Part shown: piece by piece, positions 35,115-44,153 of the stretch
Layout: each line of letters opens with the position of its first letter
Numbering within the stretch: position 1 is the first letter of the stretch
Assembly (NCBI GenBank): GCA_005217565.1
Contig: SJCO01000006.1
Coordinates: 1-64,000 of the forward strand
Reading direction: 5' to 3'
Length of the DNA: 64,000 nt
Origin: Puteibacter caeruleilacunae
GTDB taxonomy: Bacteria; Bacteroidota; Bacteroidia; Bacteroidales; Prolixibacteraceae
Notes under the pieces: generated by a model
What the model was told of the DNA's origin: nothing
The model's input: the letters and a program-made list of their open reading frames with translations, nothing else
The model's database searches: none
Position numbers and translations under genes: made by a program

Positions 35115-38100
35115 ATGGTTAAATTTTTAATACAACGCCCTATAGCAGTAACGGTTGCCCTGATTGCATTTATTGTGATGAGTCTGGTTGCTGCAAATCT
35201 TATTCCTGTCTCATTAATGCCGGCGATTGATATTCCGGAGGTAATGATTAAAATAGATGTTCCGGAGACCTCCTCGCAGGAGGTGGAATCGGCCTATGTG
35301 AGTAGAATAAGGCGACAACTGTTGCAGGTATCACATCTGAATGATGTAGAGAGCCACTCATCAAACGGACATGGATATATACGCCTGATGTTTAACTATG
35401 GGACAAACATCAATTTTGCAATTATTGAGGTGAATGAAAAGATTGATGCTTTGATGCATTCTATGCCCAGGGAGTTTCATCGACCCAGGGTGATTAAAAC
35501 ATCGGCTACCGATATTCCTGTGTTTTATTTGAATGTTGCCCTGAAGGATGTACGAGAGACCAAGCACTTTATGGAGCTTAGTGAGTTTTGTGATCAGGTG
35601 ATTAAAAAGCGTGTGGAGCAGCTGCCGGAGGTTGCTATGGCCGATATAAGTGGGACTGAATTTCCTGAGATTGTGTTGGAGGTTGATTTGGAAAAACTAC
35701 AGCATTTGGGCATCACACGACAGACATTCTCAAATGCACTTAAGGCCAATGATTATTCTATTGGTAGTATCAAGGTGCGTAGCGGTTTGTATGAGTATAA
35801 TGTGCGATATGCATCTTTGCTGAGTAATCGTGAGGATATTGAAGATATTACCCTGCATGTGGGCACGCGACTGTTTAAATTGAAAGAACTGGCAGCTATA
35901 AAGATTCGTCCGCAGCAGGGAAAGGGAATGTGTATTGCCAATGATAAGCGTTCGGTGGTGATGGCGGTGATTAAGAAATCGAGTGCTCGTATGGCTGATT
36001 TGAAGACTAAGACCGCTGATTTGGTAAAACAGTTGGAGAAGGATTATCCTCGTCTTCAGTTTTCGGTTGAGCGAAACCAGACAGAGCTACTTGACTATTC
36101 GATAGGAAACCTTGAGTGGGGATTGCTTACAGGTGCTACACTGGCATTTTTAATCATGTTCTTATTTTTGAAAGATTTGAAGTCGCCGGTGTTGATTGGT
36201 CTTTCGGTCCCGATTAGTCTGGTTATCAGTTTGCTATTCTTCTTTTTGTTTCATATCTCTATCAATGTAATTTCTTTATCGGGTTTGATTCTAGGTGTGG
36301 GTATGATGATCGATAACTCCATTATTGTGATTGATAATATTGCCCAGTATCGCGAAAAGGGGGTGTCGGTATTTAAATCGTGTATTAAGGGGACCAATGA
36401 GGTTATTCGTCCGCTGATCAGTTCGGTGCTGACTACCTGTGCGGTGTTTATTCCTCTGATATTTATCAAAGGGATTGCCGGATCATTGTTTTACGATCAG
36501 GCTATTGCTGTTACCATTGGATTGGGGGTGTCATTGTTGGTTTCATTCACCATTATTCCTGTTTACTTTTATCTTTTTTACAAGCGTTCAAAACATGATA
36601 AGAGTACGGTTCTTCAAAAGATTCAGATTTATAATCACATTGAGCAATCGTATGCCAAAGGTTTTGACCTGGTGTTTCGGTTCAAGAAGCTTTTCATTGC
36701 TGCCAGTCTGCTTTTGATATTGTTGGGAGTAGTGGGATACCAAAATATAAGGAAAGAGAAATTTCCGTCATTTGAAGAGCGTGAGGCGGTGATTACGCTT
36801 GATTGGAATAAGAACATTTCGATTGATGAAAACCGTAGGCGTATTGATACCTTCTTTCAACAGCAGGATACCCTGTTGCAAGAGACTTCGTGCATGATCG
36901 GGGAGCAGGATTTTGTGTTGGATAATACCAATAAACAGGGGACTGCCCAGGCAAAGATATACCTTAAGGCTTCTTCTACCGGTAATTTGGATAAGGTGCT
37001 GGAACAGTTTTACTATTACCAGAAGAAAAATTACCCGGAGGCTATTGTGCAGTATAGTGCCCCAGAGACGATTTTTGAGAAGGTGTTTGGGGATGAACAT
37101 GCTGATTTGGAGATACATCTTTCCAGTAATAAGGATATGTTACCTGATCCTGATGATGTGAAGAAACTCTCAGAGAAAGTGGCTGAGATTACTGGATTGA
37201 AGCATCAAAATAAACAGCCGCTTCAGCAATATTATGCCATCAAACCTGTCTATTCTCTGCTGCAATTATATAAGGTGAATGTTGATGAGTTGGTGGCGGT
37301 ATTACAGCGGGCATTTAACAGATATCAGTTGTTTACATTGAAGCAGGGACAGTACCAGGTGCCGGTGTTTTTATCGGGCTCAGAGAAGTCGTTGTACCAA
37401 ATTATTGCATCGTTGAAGGTGCGGTCGACCAATAAGGTGGATGTGCCGGTATCGGCGATGGTAAAGATTGAGCGTAAGCAGGATTACAAGGATTTCATTG
37501 GTGATAAGAATAGTACCTATATTAACCTTGATTATGATGTTGAGCAGGAGGATGCACAGGATGTGATTGCTGCTTTTAAAACTCAGCTACCGGCTTTCCC
37601 TGATATGAAGATGGATATAGGGGGAAGTATTGTTGAAAATCGTACATTGTTTATGCAGTTGATGGTGATTCTGCTGGTGTCGGTATTGCTTCTTTATTTT
37701 ATTCTGGCGGCCCAGTTTGAATCATTATTGCAGCCTTTGATTGTATTGATTGAAATACCGATTGATATAGCCGGAGCGATATTGGTATTGTGGCTAACCG
37801 GTAATAGTCTGAATTTGATGGCGCTAATTGGGATTATTGTCATGACAGGTATTATTATCAATGATTCGATATTGAAGATTGATACCATTAACAGGTTGGT
37901 AAAGTCAAACTATTCGGTATTGGAGGCTATTCACTTGGGAGGTCAGCGCAGGTTAAAGCCTATTATTATGACTAGTTTGACGACTATACTGGCGATGGTG
38001 CCCTTCCTGTTTGGTCAGGATATGGGATCTCGTTTGCAACAGCCTCTGGCGCTGAGTATCATTGGTGGAATGACTATCGGGACTTTGGTTAGTCTTTATT

Positions 38101-38168
38101 TTATCCCGCTATGCTATTACTTAATTGATCTTACAGGAAAGAAATTTAATAAATTAAAAACACGCTAA
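35115..38168 (+). CDS. RND-family transporter permease 2
   Basis: A 1017-residue permease, clearly distinct in sequence from permease 1. The TM4 motif is GMMIDNSIIVIDNIAQYREKG (about residues 396-416), again with a single aspartate in the DD position. MVKFLIQRPIAVTVALIAFIVMSLVAANLIPVSLMPAIDIPEV is the classical N-terminus. Two permeases with one adaptor and one channel resemble heteromeric MdtBC- or MuxBC-type pumps; that these two form a mixed trimer is an inference. Substrate cannot be read from the sequence; linked peptides are one option. Confidence 0.92.
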   Translation: MVKFLIQRPIAVTVALIAFIVMSLVAANLIPVSLMPAIDIPEVMIKIDVPETSSQEVESAYVSRIRRQLLQVSHLNDVESHSSNGHGYIRLMFNYGTNINFAIIEVNEKIDALMHSMPREFHRPRVIKTSATDIPVFYLNVALKDVRETKHFMELSEFCDQVIKKRVEQLPEVAMADISGTEFPEIVLEVDLEKLQHLGITRQTFSNALKANDYSIGSIKVRSGLYEYNVRYASLLSNREDIEDITLHVGTRLFKLKELAAIKIRPQQGKGMCIANDKRSVVMAVIKKSSARMADLKTKTADLVKQLEKDYPRLQFSVERNQTELLDYSIGNLEWGLLTGATLAFLIMFLFLKDLKSPVLIGLSVPISLVISLLFFFLFHISINVISLSGLILGVGMMIDNSIIVIDNIAQYREKGVSVFKSCIKGTNEVIRPLISSVLTTCAVFIPLIFIKGIAGSLFYDQAIAVTIGLGVSLLVSFTIIPVYFYLFYKRSKHDKSTVLQKIQIYNHIEQSYAKGFDLVFRFKKLFIAASLLLILLGVVGYQNIRKEKFPSFEEREAVITLDWNKNISIDENRRRIDTFFQQQDTLLQETSCMIGEQDFVLDNTNKQGTAQAKIYLKASSTGNLDKVLEQFYYYQKKNYPEAIVQYSAPETIFEKVFGDEHADLEIHLSSNKDMLPDPDDVKKLSEKVAEITGLKHQNKQPLQQYYAIKPVYSLLQLYKVNVDELVAVLQRAFNRYQLFTLKQGQYQVPVFLSGSEKSLYQIIASLKVRSTNKVDVPVSAMVKIERKQDYKDFIGDKNSTYINLDYDVEQEDAQDVIAAFKTQLPAFPDMKMDIGGSIVENRTLFMQLMVILLVSVLLLYFILAAQFESLLQPLIVLIEIPIDIAGAILVLWLTGNSLNLMALIGIIVMTGIIINDSILKIDTINRLVKSNYSVLEAIHLGGQRRLKPIIMTSLTTILAMVPFLFGQDMGSRLQQPLALSIIGGMTIGTLVSLYFIPLCYYLIDLTGKKFNKLKTR

Positions 38169-38180
38169 CGCTGGATTTAT

Positions 38181-38203
38181 ACCTTTCAGCGTCCGTAGGA
38201 CCT
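38181..38203. repeat. Inverted repeat, right copy, after RND set
   Basis: acctttcagcgtccgtagga, continuing to CCT, lies 13 bases after the permease 2 stop and is the reverse complement of 32447-32470. The pair brackets adaptor, channel and permease 2 (5.7 kb). Confidence 0.65.
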
Positions 38204-38245
38204 CGTATACCAGCTCTAACAGTGAATAATATCAAATAACGAACA

Positions 38246-38638
38246 ATGAAACACATACTTTACACCCTTTGTCTGTTTGCATTTATCTCATGCACCACCC
38301 AGGTCGTTACAGAAAAAAATGCATCCATAGAATTTAACAACACCATGTTTGATTTTAAAACCATTCCCTACAAATCGGATGCAGAGTGCACTTTTGAGGT
38401 TAAGAATCCGGGGAAAACACTTTTGGTGATTCATAATATCAAGACATCGTGTGGTTGTACAAAGCCCAAGTGGACGAAAAAACCTATCCTACCAGGCAAA
38501 GAAGGTTCAATAACCATTAAGTACGATACCAATCATCCGGGGCGTTTCAGGAGAAAGATTACGGTGTATTACAACGGCCCAGGCTCGCCGGTGGAATTGT
38601 ATATCAAAGGAGCTGTAAGTTTTCCAGAAAAAGGATAG
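38246..38638 (+). CDS. DUF1573 lipoprotein
   Basis: A 130-residue lipoprotein (leader ending FISCTT). The single domain is an immunoglobulin-like DUF1573 fold: FNNTMFDFKTIPYKSDAECTFEVKNPGKTLLVIHNIKTSCGCTKPKWTKKPILPGKEGSI, with the family hallmark TSCGCT near residue 70. DUF1573 proteins are abundant in Bacteroidota and their role is unknown. It lies between the RND set and signal peptidase I, with a diverged copy of the inverted repeat in the following gap. Confidence 0.88.
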   Translation: MKHILYTLCLFAFISCTTQVVTEKNASIEFNNTMFDFKTIPYKSDAECTFEVKNPGKTLLVIHNIKTSCGCTKPKWTKKPILPGKEGSITIKYDTNHPGRFRRKITVYYNGPGSPVELYIKGAVSFPEKG

Positions 38639-38662
38639 AAAGGGAACCCGGAGGCTGGAGGC

Positions 38663-38685
38663 ATCTTTCAGCGTCCGTAGGACTT
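38663..38685. repeat. Third copy of the CTTTCAGCGTCCGTAGGAC repeat
   Basis: Diverged at two or three positions from 38181-38203 and in the same orientation. It lies between the DUF1573 and lepB genes, so the repeat is not confined to the ends of the RND set. Confidence 0.6.
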
Positions 38686-38707
38686 TGTATAAAACAAATA
38701 ACGAAAA

Positions 38708-39880
38708 ATGAAACGACATTTATACATTACTATACCAATTTTGGCGGTTGTGATTGTGGCTTTTGCTGGACTACCTTGGTTGGGATTGGGAATAATGATC
38801 TTTACAGGGCTAATTGCGCTGTACAATGCTAAATGGAAATTCATGCGCTTTATCCGAAAAAGTACATGGCTATCAGGGCTCTTTTTCCTGAAGGCGGCAT
38901 TTGTGATTGCCATTACTATAAGATTGTTTTTCTTTGAGGTTTTTAATATCCCAAGTTATTCGATGGATAACACGCTGAAGGTAGGTGATGTTGTAATGGT
39001 TAACAAGTTGCATTATGGTCCCCGTTTACCTCAGTCTCCTTTTGAAGTACCATGGGTAAATATCCTCTTTTACTTAAATGATGATGCAAGAGTCAGAATT
39101 AATGAACAATGGTGGGACTATCGGCGACTTCCCGGATTTGGGGAGATTCAGCGTAACGATGTTGCCGTTTTTAATTTTCCGTATGATGATAAAAGCTTTT
39201 TCATTAAAAGATGTATTGGCTTACCAGGTGAGGAGATAAAACTGGTGAACAACAAGGTGATGATTGATAATCACAATATTCAGGAAGCTCCAAAGGTAAA
39301 ACAGCAATATGATATAACATATGAAAGTGCTGCTGAATTGTGGAGTGCGTTTAAAGAAGTGAACCTTGGTATTGATACTACACGATTAAAGGCAGCACAG
39401 CATCACATTAAGCGCTTTCTAAATTATGAGGAAAGCTGTGAGTTAGAGAATAAAGAAGGAATTCAGTCGTGTGTGCTAATTAAAGACAAGCGAAATAGTA
39501 TCGAGAATCAATCATTCGATAATAGTAAGTTACACTGGTCTTATGGGAATTTTGGGCCATTGAAAATTCCAAGTAAAGGAATGTCAGTGCAACTTACTCC
39601 TGAAAATATAGCACACTATCATCGCATATTAAAGGTGTTTGAAGGCCTTGAGTGGAGTAGTAAGCAAGAGTGTTTTCTAAAGAACGGGAAAGCTGTACGC
39701 AGCCATTCTTTTGAGCATGATTATTATTTCATGATGGGAGATAATAGAACCAACTCTGTTGACTCCCGATCATGGGGACTGGTGCCAGAAATAAAAATTG
39801 TAGGAAAAGCACAATTGGTAATTTTTTCAAGTTATAAAGGGAAATTCAATTGGAACAGAATAGCGAAAAAAATATTGTAA
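38708..39880 (+). CDS. lepB: Signal peptidase I
   Basis: A 390-residue inner-membrane protease with about three N-terminal hydrophobic segments before the catalytic domain. The nucleophile is Ser85 in IPSYSMDNTL, the general base Lys167 in FFIKRCIGLPGE, and the late block is MMGDNRTNSVDSRSWG near residue 340. The two catalytic blocks are about 178 residues apart, compared with about 127 in E. coli LepB, because of a helical, charged insertion that is also present in the paralogue at 2-787. It sits in a putative operon with a transglutaminase-fold protein and near two propeller genes, so a role in maturing locus products is possible. Confidence 0.95.
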   Translation: MKRHLYITIPILAVVIVAFAGLPWLGLGIMIFTGLIALYNAKWKFMRFIRKSTWLSGLFFLKAAFVIAITIRLFFFEVFNIPSYSMDNTLKVGDVVMVNKLHYGPRLPQSPFEVPWVNILFYLNDDARVRINEQWWDYRRLPGFGEIQRNDVAVFNFPYDDKSFFIKRCIGLPGEEIKLVNNKVMIDNHNIQEAPKVKQQYDITYESAAELWSAFKEVNLGIDTTRLKAAQHHIKRFLNYEESCELENKEGIQSCVLIKDKRNSIENQSFDNSKLHWSYGNFGPLKIPSKGMSVQLTPENIAHYHRILKVFEGLEWSSKQECFLKNGKAVRSHSFEHDYYFMMGDNRTNSVDSRSWGLVPEIKIVGKAQLVIFSSYKGKFNWNRIAKKIL

Positions 39881-39891
39881 ACAACGAGACA

Positions 39892-41412
39892 ATGAAAAAG
39901 AATATCCACTTACTGGTCATTTTAATTGTATTGGTGATCAGTTCTGTTTGGCTTTATCAAAAGCAAAATCCCCTGAATCGATTATATCAGCTGGCTGGTG
40001 AAAACAAGAAAGAGCTTCAGGCAGTAATAGAGCATTATTCTACACAGGATACATGTGGGCAGAAGTTTCAGGCTATGCAGTTTATCTTGGGTGGTTTGCC
40101 TTACCATCATTCTGCAGTTTATCACTGGTATAATCCGCAGGGACAGATAACAACAATTGTTCCTCGTGAATTTAAATCATCTGGCAAGATTCGGGAGTAT
40201 ATTCAGGAAAATCAGTTGAGGCGTAAACAGGATACTTCAATTTTTCATGCTGCCAGTCTGCGGCATGATTTTCTAATCAATAATATTGATGAGGCATATA
40301 AGTCTTGGCAACAATTACCATGGCGCGATAGTATCTCTTTTGATATCTTTAAAGAATATACATTACCATATAGCATAGGTAATGAGGTAACACAGGAGTG
40401 GCGCAGTGTTTTTCAGGAGAAATATCCTGAGATAAAGGATTCTATTCTGACGATGCGTGATCCTGTTAAGATTGCAAGGCTTTTTAAGAGAAAACTAAGT
40501 GTGTGGCGTTGGTATAGCGATCGCTCATTTGTATTATCTCCCAATCAGAATGTAGAGGAGTTGTTTAAATATCAACAGGTAGATTGTACTAACTATGCAC
40601 ATTTAATGGTTATGGCTTGTCGCAGTTTTGGTATTCCAGCAGCAGTTGATGAGATACCATTATGGGGGAATCGAAATTCATCTCATTGCGAGTGTAGTGT
40701 GTTTACTCTTGATAATAAGTGGCAACAGTTAGGTGATGGAGTATGGTGCAATGTTACTTATGATGGCAGAAGAGCTGCGAAGGTTTTTAAAAAGACCTAT
40801 TCACCGCAGACGTGGACATTGGCGCAAAATGTTGATGATCCTGACGCTATTCCTCCTCTTTTGAGGAGTGCATTATATGTTGATGCTACGGCAGATTATT
40901 GTCCGGCTCAGGATATTGCGTTTTCGGTGGATACTTTGGCTGCCAGTGAGGATTATGTTTATGCGACTGTTTTTAACAATGGAAGATGGGAGGCGGTGCA
41001 CTGGTCTGAGCTGACAGATGGAAAGTTTAACTTTACTGACATGGCTCCTTATGTGGTTTATTTACCGGCTTATTATAAGGATGGAAGTTATATTCAGGCA
41101 CAATATCCGTTAATGGTTTCCAAAGAGGGAGAGGTTAAGGTTTACAATATTTCTGACCAGAAGGTTCCGCAGATTCATATTGGTCGTTGGACACTTAAGC
41201 GTAAGATGGAGCAAAAGATCAATGTTGATGATAAAATCTATCTCTATATCTGGGATAAGGAGTGGAAATACCATTCACAATCGAAAGTAACCGATAAAGG
41301 GATCTATTTTAAAGATGTTCCTGAAGGGACAATCTGCCGACTGGAATCTATTCAAAATAGCATGAAAGCAAGAATATTCTCGGTTGAGGGAGAAAAGGTA
41401 TTTTGGTGGTAA
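39892..41412 (+). CDS. Transglutaminase-fold membrane-anchored protein
   Basis: A 506-residue protein with one N-terminal membrane segment (HLLVILIVLVISSVWLY) and a central transglutaminase core. The Cys-His-Asp triad is visible as VDCTNYAHLMVMACRSFGIPA (Cys near residue 240), SHCECSVF and LGDGVWCNV. The C-terminal 180 residues are beta-rich and unassigned. ATG 39892 is preferred because it begins the signal anchor; a TTG at 39850 would overlap lepB. Such enzymes act as cysteine proteases or amidases or crosslink peptides; the substrate is unknown. It is 11 bases behind lepB. Confidence 0.78.
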   Translation: MKKNIHLLVILIVLVISSVWLYQKQNPLNRLYQLAGENKKELQAVIEHYSTQDTCGQKFQAMQFILGGLPYHHSAVYHWYNPQGQITTIVPREFKSSGKIREYIQENQLRRKQDTSIFHAASLRHDFLINNIDEAYKSWQQLPWRDSISFDIFKEYTLPYSIGNEVTQEWRSVFQEKYPEIKDSILTMRDPVKIARLFKRKLSVWRWYSDRSFVLSPNQNVEELFKYQQVDCTNYAHLMVMACRSFGIPAAVDEIPLWGNRNSSHCECSVFTLDNKWQQLGDGVWCNVTYDGRRAAKVFKKTYSPQTWTLAQNVDDPDAIPPLLRSALYVDATADYCPAQDIAFSVDTLAASEDYVYATVFNNGRWEAVHWSELTDGKFNFTDMAPYVVYLPAYYKDGSYIQAQYPLMVSKEGEVKVYNISDQKVPQIHIGRWTLKRKMEQKINVDDKIYLYIWDKEWKYHSQSKVTDKGIYFKDVPEGTICRLESIQNSMKARIFSVEGEKVFWW

Positions 41413-41553
41413 TAATCAAGAGTTCAAAAAATAATGTTTGAGAATGTATAAGTATTTGACATATTAACTATAATTGATGAGAAATTTAATACTTTTAAGT
41501 GTGTGTTGGAGGATATGTGTTGGCGGGTGATATAAACTAACAACCCAATTAAA

Positions 41554-42663
41554 ATGACTCTAAGATTATTATTGATTTTTATGCTGCTGAACCTCTTTTG
41601 TGCAGTATTCGCGATATCGTGTGGACAAAAGAATGGTAAAGTAACTGGTAGCGAGCAGATATTGGTGGTGCCGATTCTTGATGAGGAACAATATGTTCGT
41701 TTCGAGGAGTTGATTGACTCAATTCACTTCCTGCCAATAAAGAATGATACACTAATTGGTCATGCTGATATGTTAGAGGTTGTCAATGACTCTATCTTCT
41801 TTATCGGAGATTCGAAATATTCAAAGTCGATATTCTGGATTAATAGTGATGGAGCAATCCTGAAGACTCACAAATACCTGGGTAAAGGTCCCAATGAGGG
41901 ATTATATTTGGAAGATATTGAATATGATAGCGATCAAAAAGAATATCTTGCGCTTCTTTCGTCCCAAAGTAAGTTGCTTAAGTTCAATAGTCAATTTCAA
42001 CATATAGAGACGAAGAACCTGCAAGGCGGTGATTATTATCGAATACATGCCGGCTCTAAATACTTTCTGTATGATCCGTTTAAATATGTTGTAAATAGTT
42101 ACTCAAAATCACAGCATAAAAGTGAGTTGTTAAGAAAGTTTCAGAAAACTGAGGATAAATTCTATCCATCGCCTGTCTTTTTTACGACCAATAATAAAAC
42201 CTATTTTAATGTTCCTAAATCACCCTATGTATATCTTTTTGATAACGGTGATTTTTCAAAGGAGATTAGATTGGAGTGGCCTAAAAAAGAGGTTGCTTCG
42301 AATGCCTCCAAAATAGAACAGGTTATTAATCTTCCTCCTACTGTTACCAATATATATGAGACTTCAGACAAGATATTTATTGAGTTTTCCTATCGGATGC
42401 TGATGCGATATGCTATTCAGTCAAAAGAGACGAAGAAGATGATTTCACAAGGAATATTCATGGATCCCAATAGTTTAGAATGCAACATCTTGTCGTCAAA
42501 AGGAAGAGTTCTTTATGGAGTGATGAGCTCTGATCGATTCATTAAACTACTTAAAGATCGTGATAAGAATGAGGCGATTCGAGCTTTGGCTAAGTTCCCG
42601 AATAATTGTGAATTGATAGATTACGATTCCAATCCAATAATTGTTAAATATTACTTGAAATGA
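41554..42663 (+). CDS. 6-bladed beta-propeller lipoprotein, paralogue 9
   Basis: A 369-residue lipoprotein (leader ending VFAISC). It is the most diverged paralogue: the loop is GKGPNEGLYLEDIEYD, lacking the usual tyrosine, and the C-terminus is DSNPIIVKYYLK. The PIKNDTLIGHADMLEVVNDSIFFIGD stretch replaces the typical PLET...ISKI region. Its stop overlaps the start of the next propeller gene by 4 bases, so the two are translationally coupled. It is downstream of lepB and the transglutaminase-fold gene. Confidence 0.78.
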   Translation: MTLRLLLIFMLLNLFCAVFAISCGQKNGKVTGSEQILVVPILDEEQYVRFEELIDSIHFLPIKNDTLIGHADMLEVVNDSIFFIGDSKYSKSIFWINSDGAILKTHKYLGKGPNEGLYLEDIEYDSDQKEYLALLSSQSKLLKFNSQFQHIETKNLQGGDYYRIHAGSKYFLYDPFKYVVNSYSKSQHKSELLRKFQKTEDKFYPSPVFFTTNNKTYFNVPKSPYVYLFDNGDFSKEIRLEWPKKEVASNASKIEQVINLPPTVTNIYETSDKIFIEFSYRMLMRYAIQSKETKKMISQGIFMDPNSLECNILSSKGRVLYGVMSSDRFIKLLKDRDKNEAIRALAKFPNNCELIDYDSNPIIVKYYLK

Positions 42664-43835
42664 AAAAGAGTTTAATCAGCGAGGTATTTCCTAGCCTTTG
42701 GTTAATTGTGTTGATGTTTGTTGGTTGTACTTCTGGAAAGAATAACGATGGAGGTATCATAGAAATCAATGATTCTAATGTGCAGACTGTTGAGAGCATT
42801 GATCTTACTGAAATGTTCGATACGGATTGCTCATATATGGCGTTGGAAACACATGAGGGGTGTTTGATTGGAGATATAGAAGATATGCAGTTTCATGATG
42901 ACAAACTGTTTATTCTGAGCTCTGTTTCAGGAGATAATGAAGTATTGGTTTTCGATGCTAAGGGGCATTTTATTAATAAGATTGGTGTGAGAGGGCGTGG
43001 CCCGGAAGAGTATGTGGCTATTAGTGCATTCGGAGTAAATCCTTATGGAAAGTATGTTGTTCTGGTTGATCCTTTAAAAGAGAAGATTCATAAGTACGAT
43101 TATTCAGGAAAGTACCTTGAATCACTGAAGCCTAAAGGGAACTGTGCATTTCTGCAAAGGATTAGGTTTATTTCTGAAGATAGAATGCGATGCGTATATC
43201 AGATTAATAATAGTTCTGACGTATCGATTGCGGAGTGCAATGAAGATTTCGGTAACTATATGGTTTTGAGTAAAACAGATTTTATTTTTCATGGAGGGTA
43301 CATCTTTTCAGAAAGTCCTATTACACAAAATGGAAGTCATCTGATTACACCGTTATCTAATATTATATATCAATATAATAGTAACCGACTGGATTCAGTT
43401 TATTGCGTAACGTTGAATAATAATTATCAACCCAACCAGAAGTACGACAAAGGTTCTGATTACAGTAAATTAGTGGTTGATGCGATTAAAAAAAGTTATT
43501 CACCTTTGAGTATTCATGAAAATAATGCGCTTTTAATGTTGCAGCAGTTTCCCTATATGATATTATGGGATAAAAAGACCAATAAAGGCTACAAAATTAA
43601 GAATGCGACCAATACTGCCAGATATGATTACTTACCGATCAATTCAACATCAAAGGTATGTGATTTTAACGATGGTTTTATCGTGGTTTATTCTGCTACT
43701 GATTTACATGAGATGAATGAATATTACAAACGAGAAAATATAAAACCTTCAAAGGAGTTGAATGATTTGTTTAAGAATGTTGGTTTTGAGGATAATCCTG
43801 CGATTTTGTTTTGGAAAATAAAGAGGAAGGAATAA
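42660..43835 (+). CDS. 6-bladed beta-propeller lipoprotein, paralogue 10
   Basis: A 391-residue lipoprotein with lipobox MFVGC near residue 23. Family marks are YMALETHEGCLIGDIEDMQ, VLVFDAKGHFINKIG, GRGPEEYVAISAFGV (glutamate replaces glycine in PGE) and EDNPAILFWKIKRK. ATG 42660 overlaps the preceding stop, a second instance of ATGA coupling among the propeller genes here. No cysteine-rich peptide or CxxC gene accompanies this pair. Confidence 0.8.
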   Translation: MKKSLISEVFPSLWLIVLMFVGCTSGKNNDGGIIEINDSNVQTVESIDLTEMFDTDCSYMALETHEGCLIGDIEDMQFHDDKLFILSSVSGDNEVLVFDAKGHFINKIGVRGRGPEEYVAISAFGVNPYGKYVVLVDPLKEKIHKYDYSGKYLESLKPKGNCAFLQRIRFISEDRMRCVYQINNSSDVSIAECNEDFGNYMVLSKTDFIFHGGYIFSESPITQNGSHLITPLSNIIYQYNSNRLDSVYCVTLNNNYQPNQKYDKGSDYSKLVVDAIKKSYSPLSIHENNALLMLQQFPYMILWDKKTNKGYKIKNATNTARYDYLPINSTSKVCDFNDGFIVVYSATDLHEMNEYYKRENIKPSKELNDLFKNVGFEDNPAILFWKIKRKE

Positions 43836-44153
43836 AGAATTTCAGTGGTTTAAATGGTTTTTACATGTTGGAAGGTGATGTTATAGTTGCGGTTTGTTAA
43901 TTTGTTGAGAATATTCTCAAGGGATAATCGCGGCTTCTGAGGGCCGAAAATGCCGGCTGTAAATTTTTGTTGGTTTGTCGCAGTCGTTGATTTTTAGCGG
44001 TGTTACGTGATTAAAGGTGCTATGAGCACTGAAAGGTGATGATGCTTGGAAAGGGTGTTTTGTATCTTCTTGGAGATCATTTTTTTGATTGATTAAAACG
44101 TATAGTAGTGATATATTTTTATAATTTTGCTAATCGTTTTAAATTTTACAATT
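43836..44153. other. 318-base gap before mrp
   Basis: A perfect 16-base palindrome (TTGAGAATATTCTCAA, 43905-43920) follows the propeller operon and a GC-rich region with GGCCG/CGGCC-type inverted repeats follows that. TAATTTTG at 44122-44129 matches the -7 consensus, 25 bases before the mrp start, without a TTTG at the expected distance. No ORF of interest is seen. Confidence 0.4.

Noticed and set aside
17600-43835. Prophage or integrative element origin for the accessory region
   Set aside because: No integrase, transposase, relaxase, phage structural gene or tRNA-flanking direct repeat was found; the tRNA-Cys is far away.
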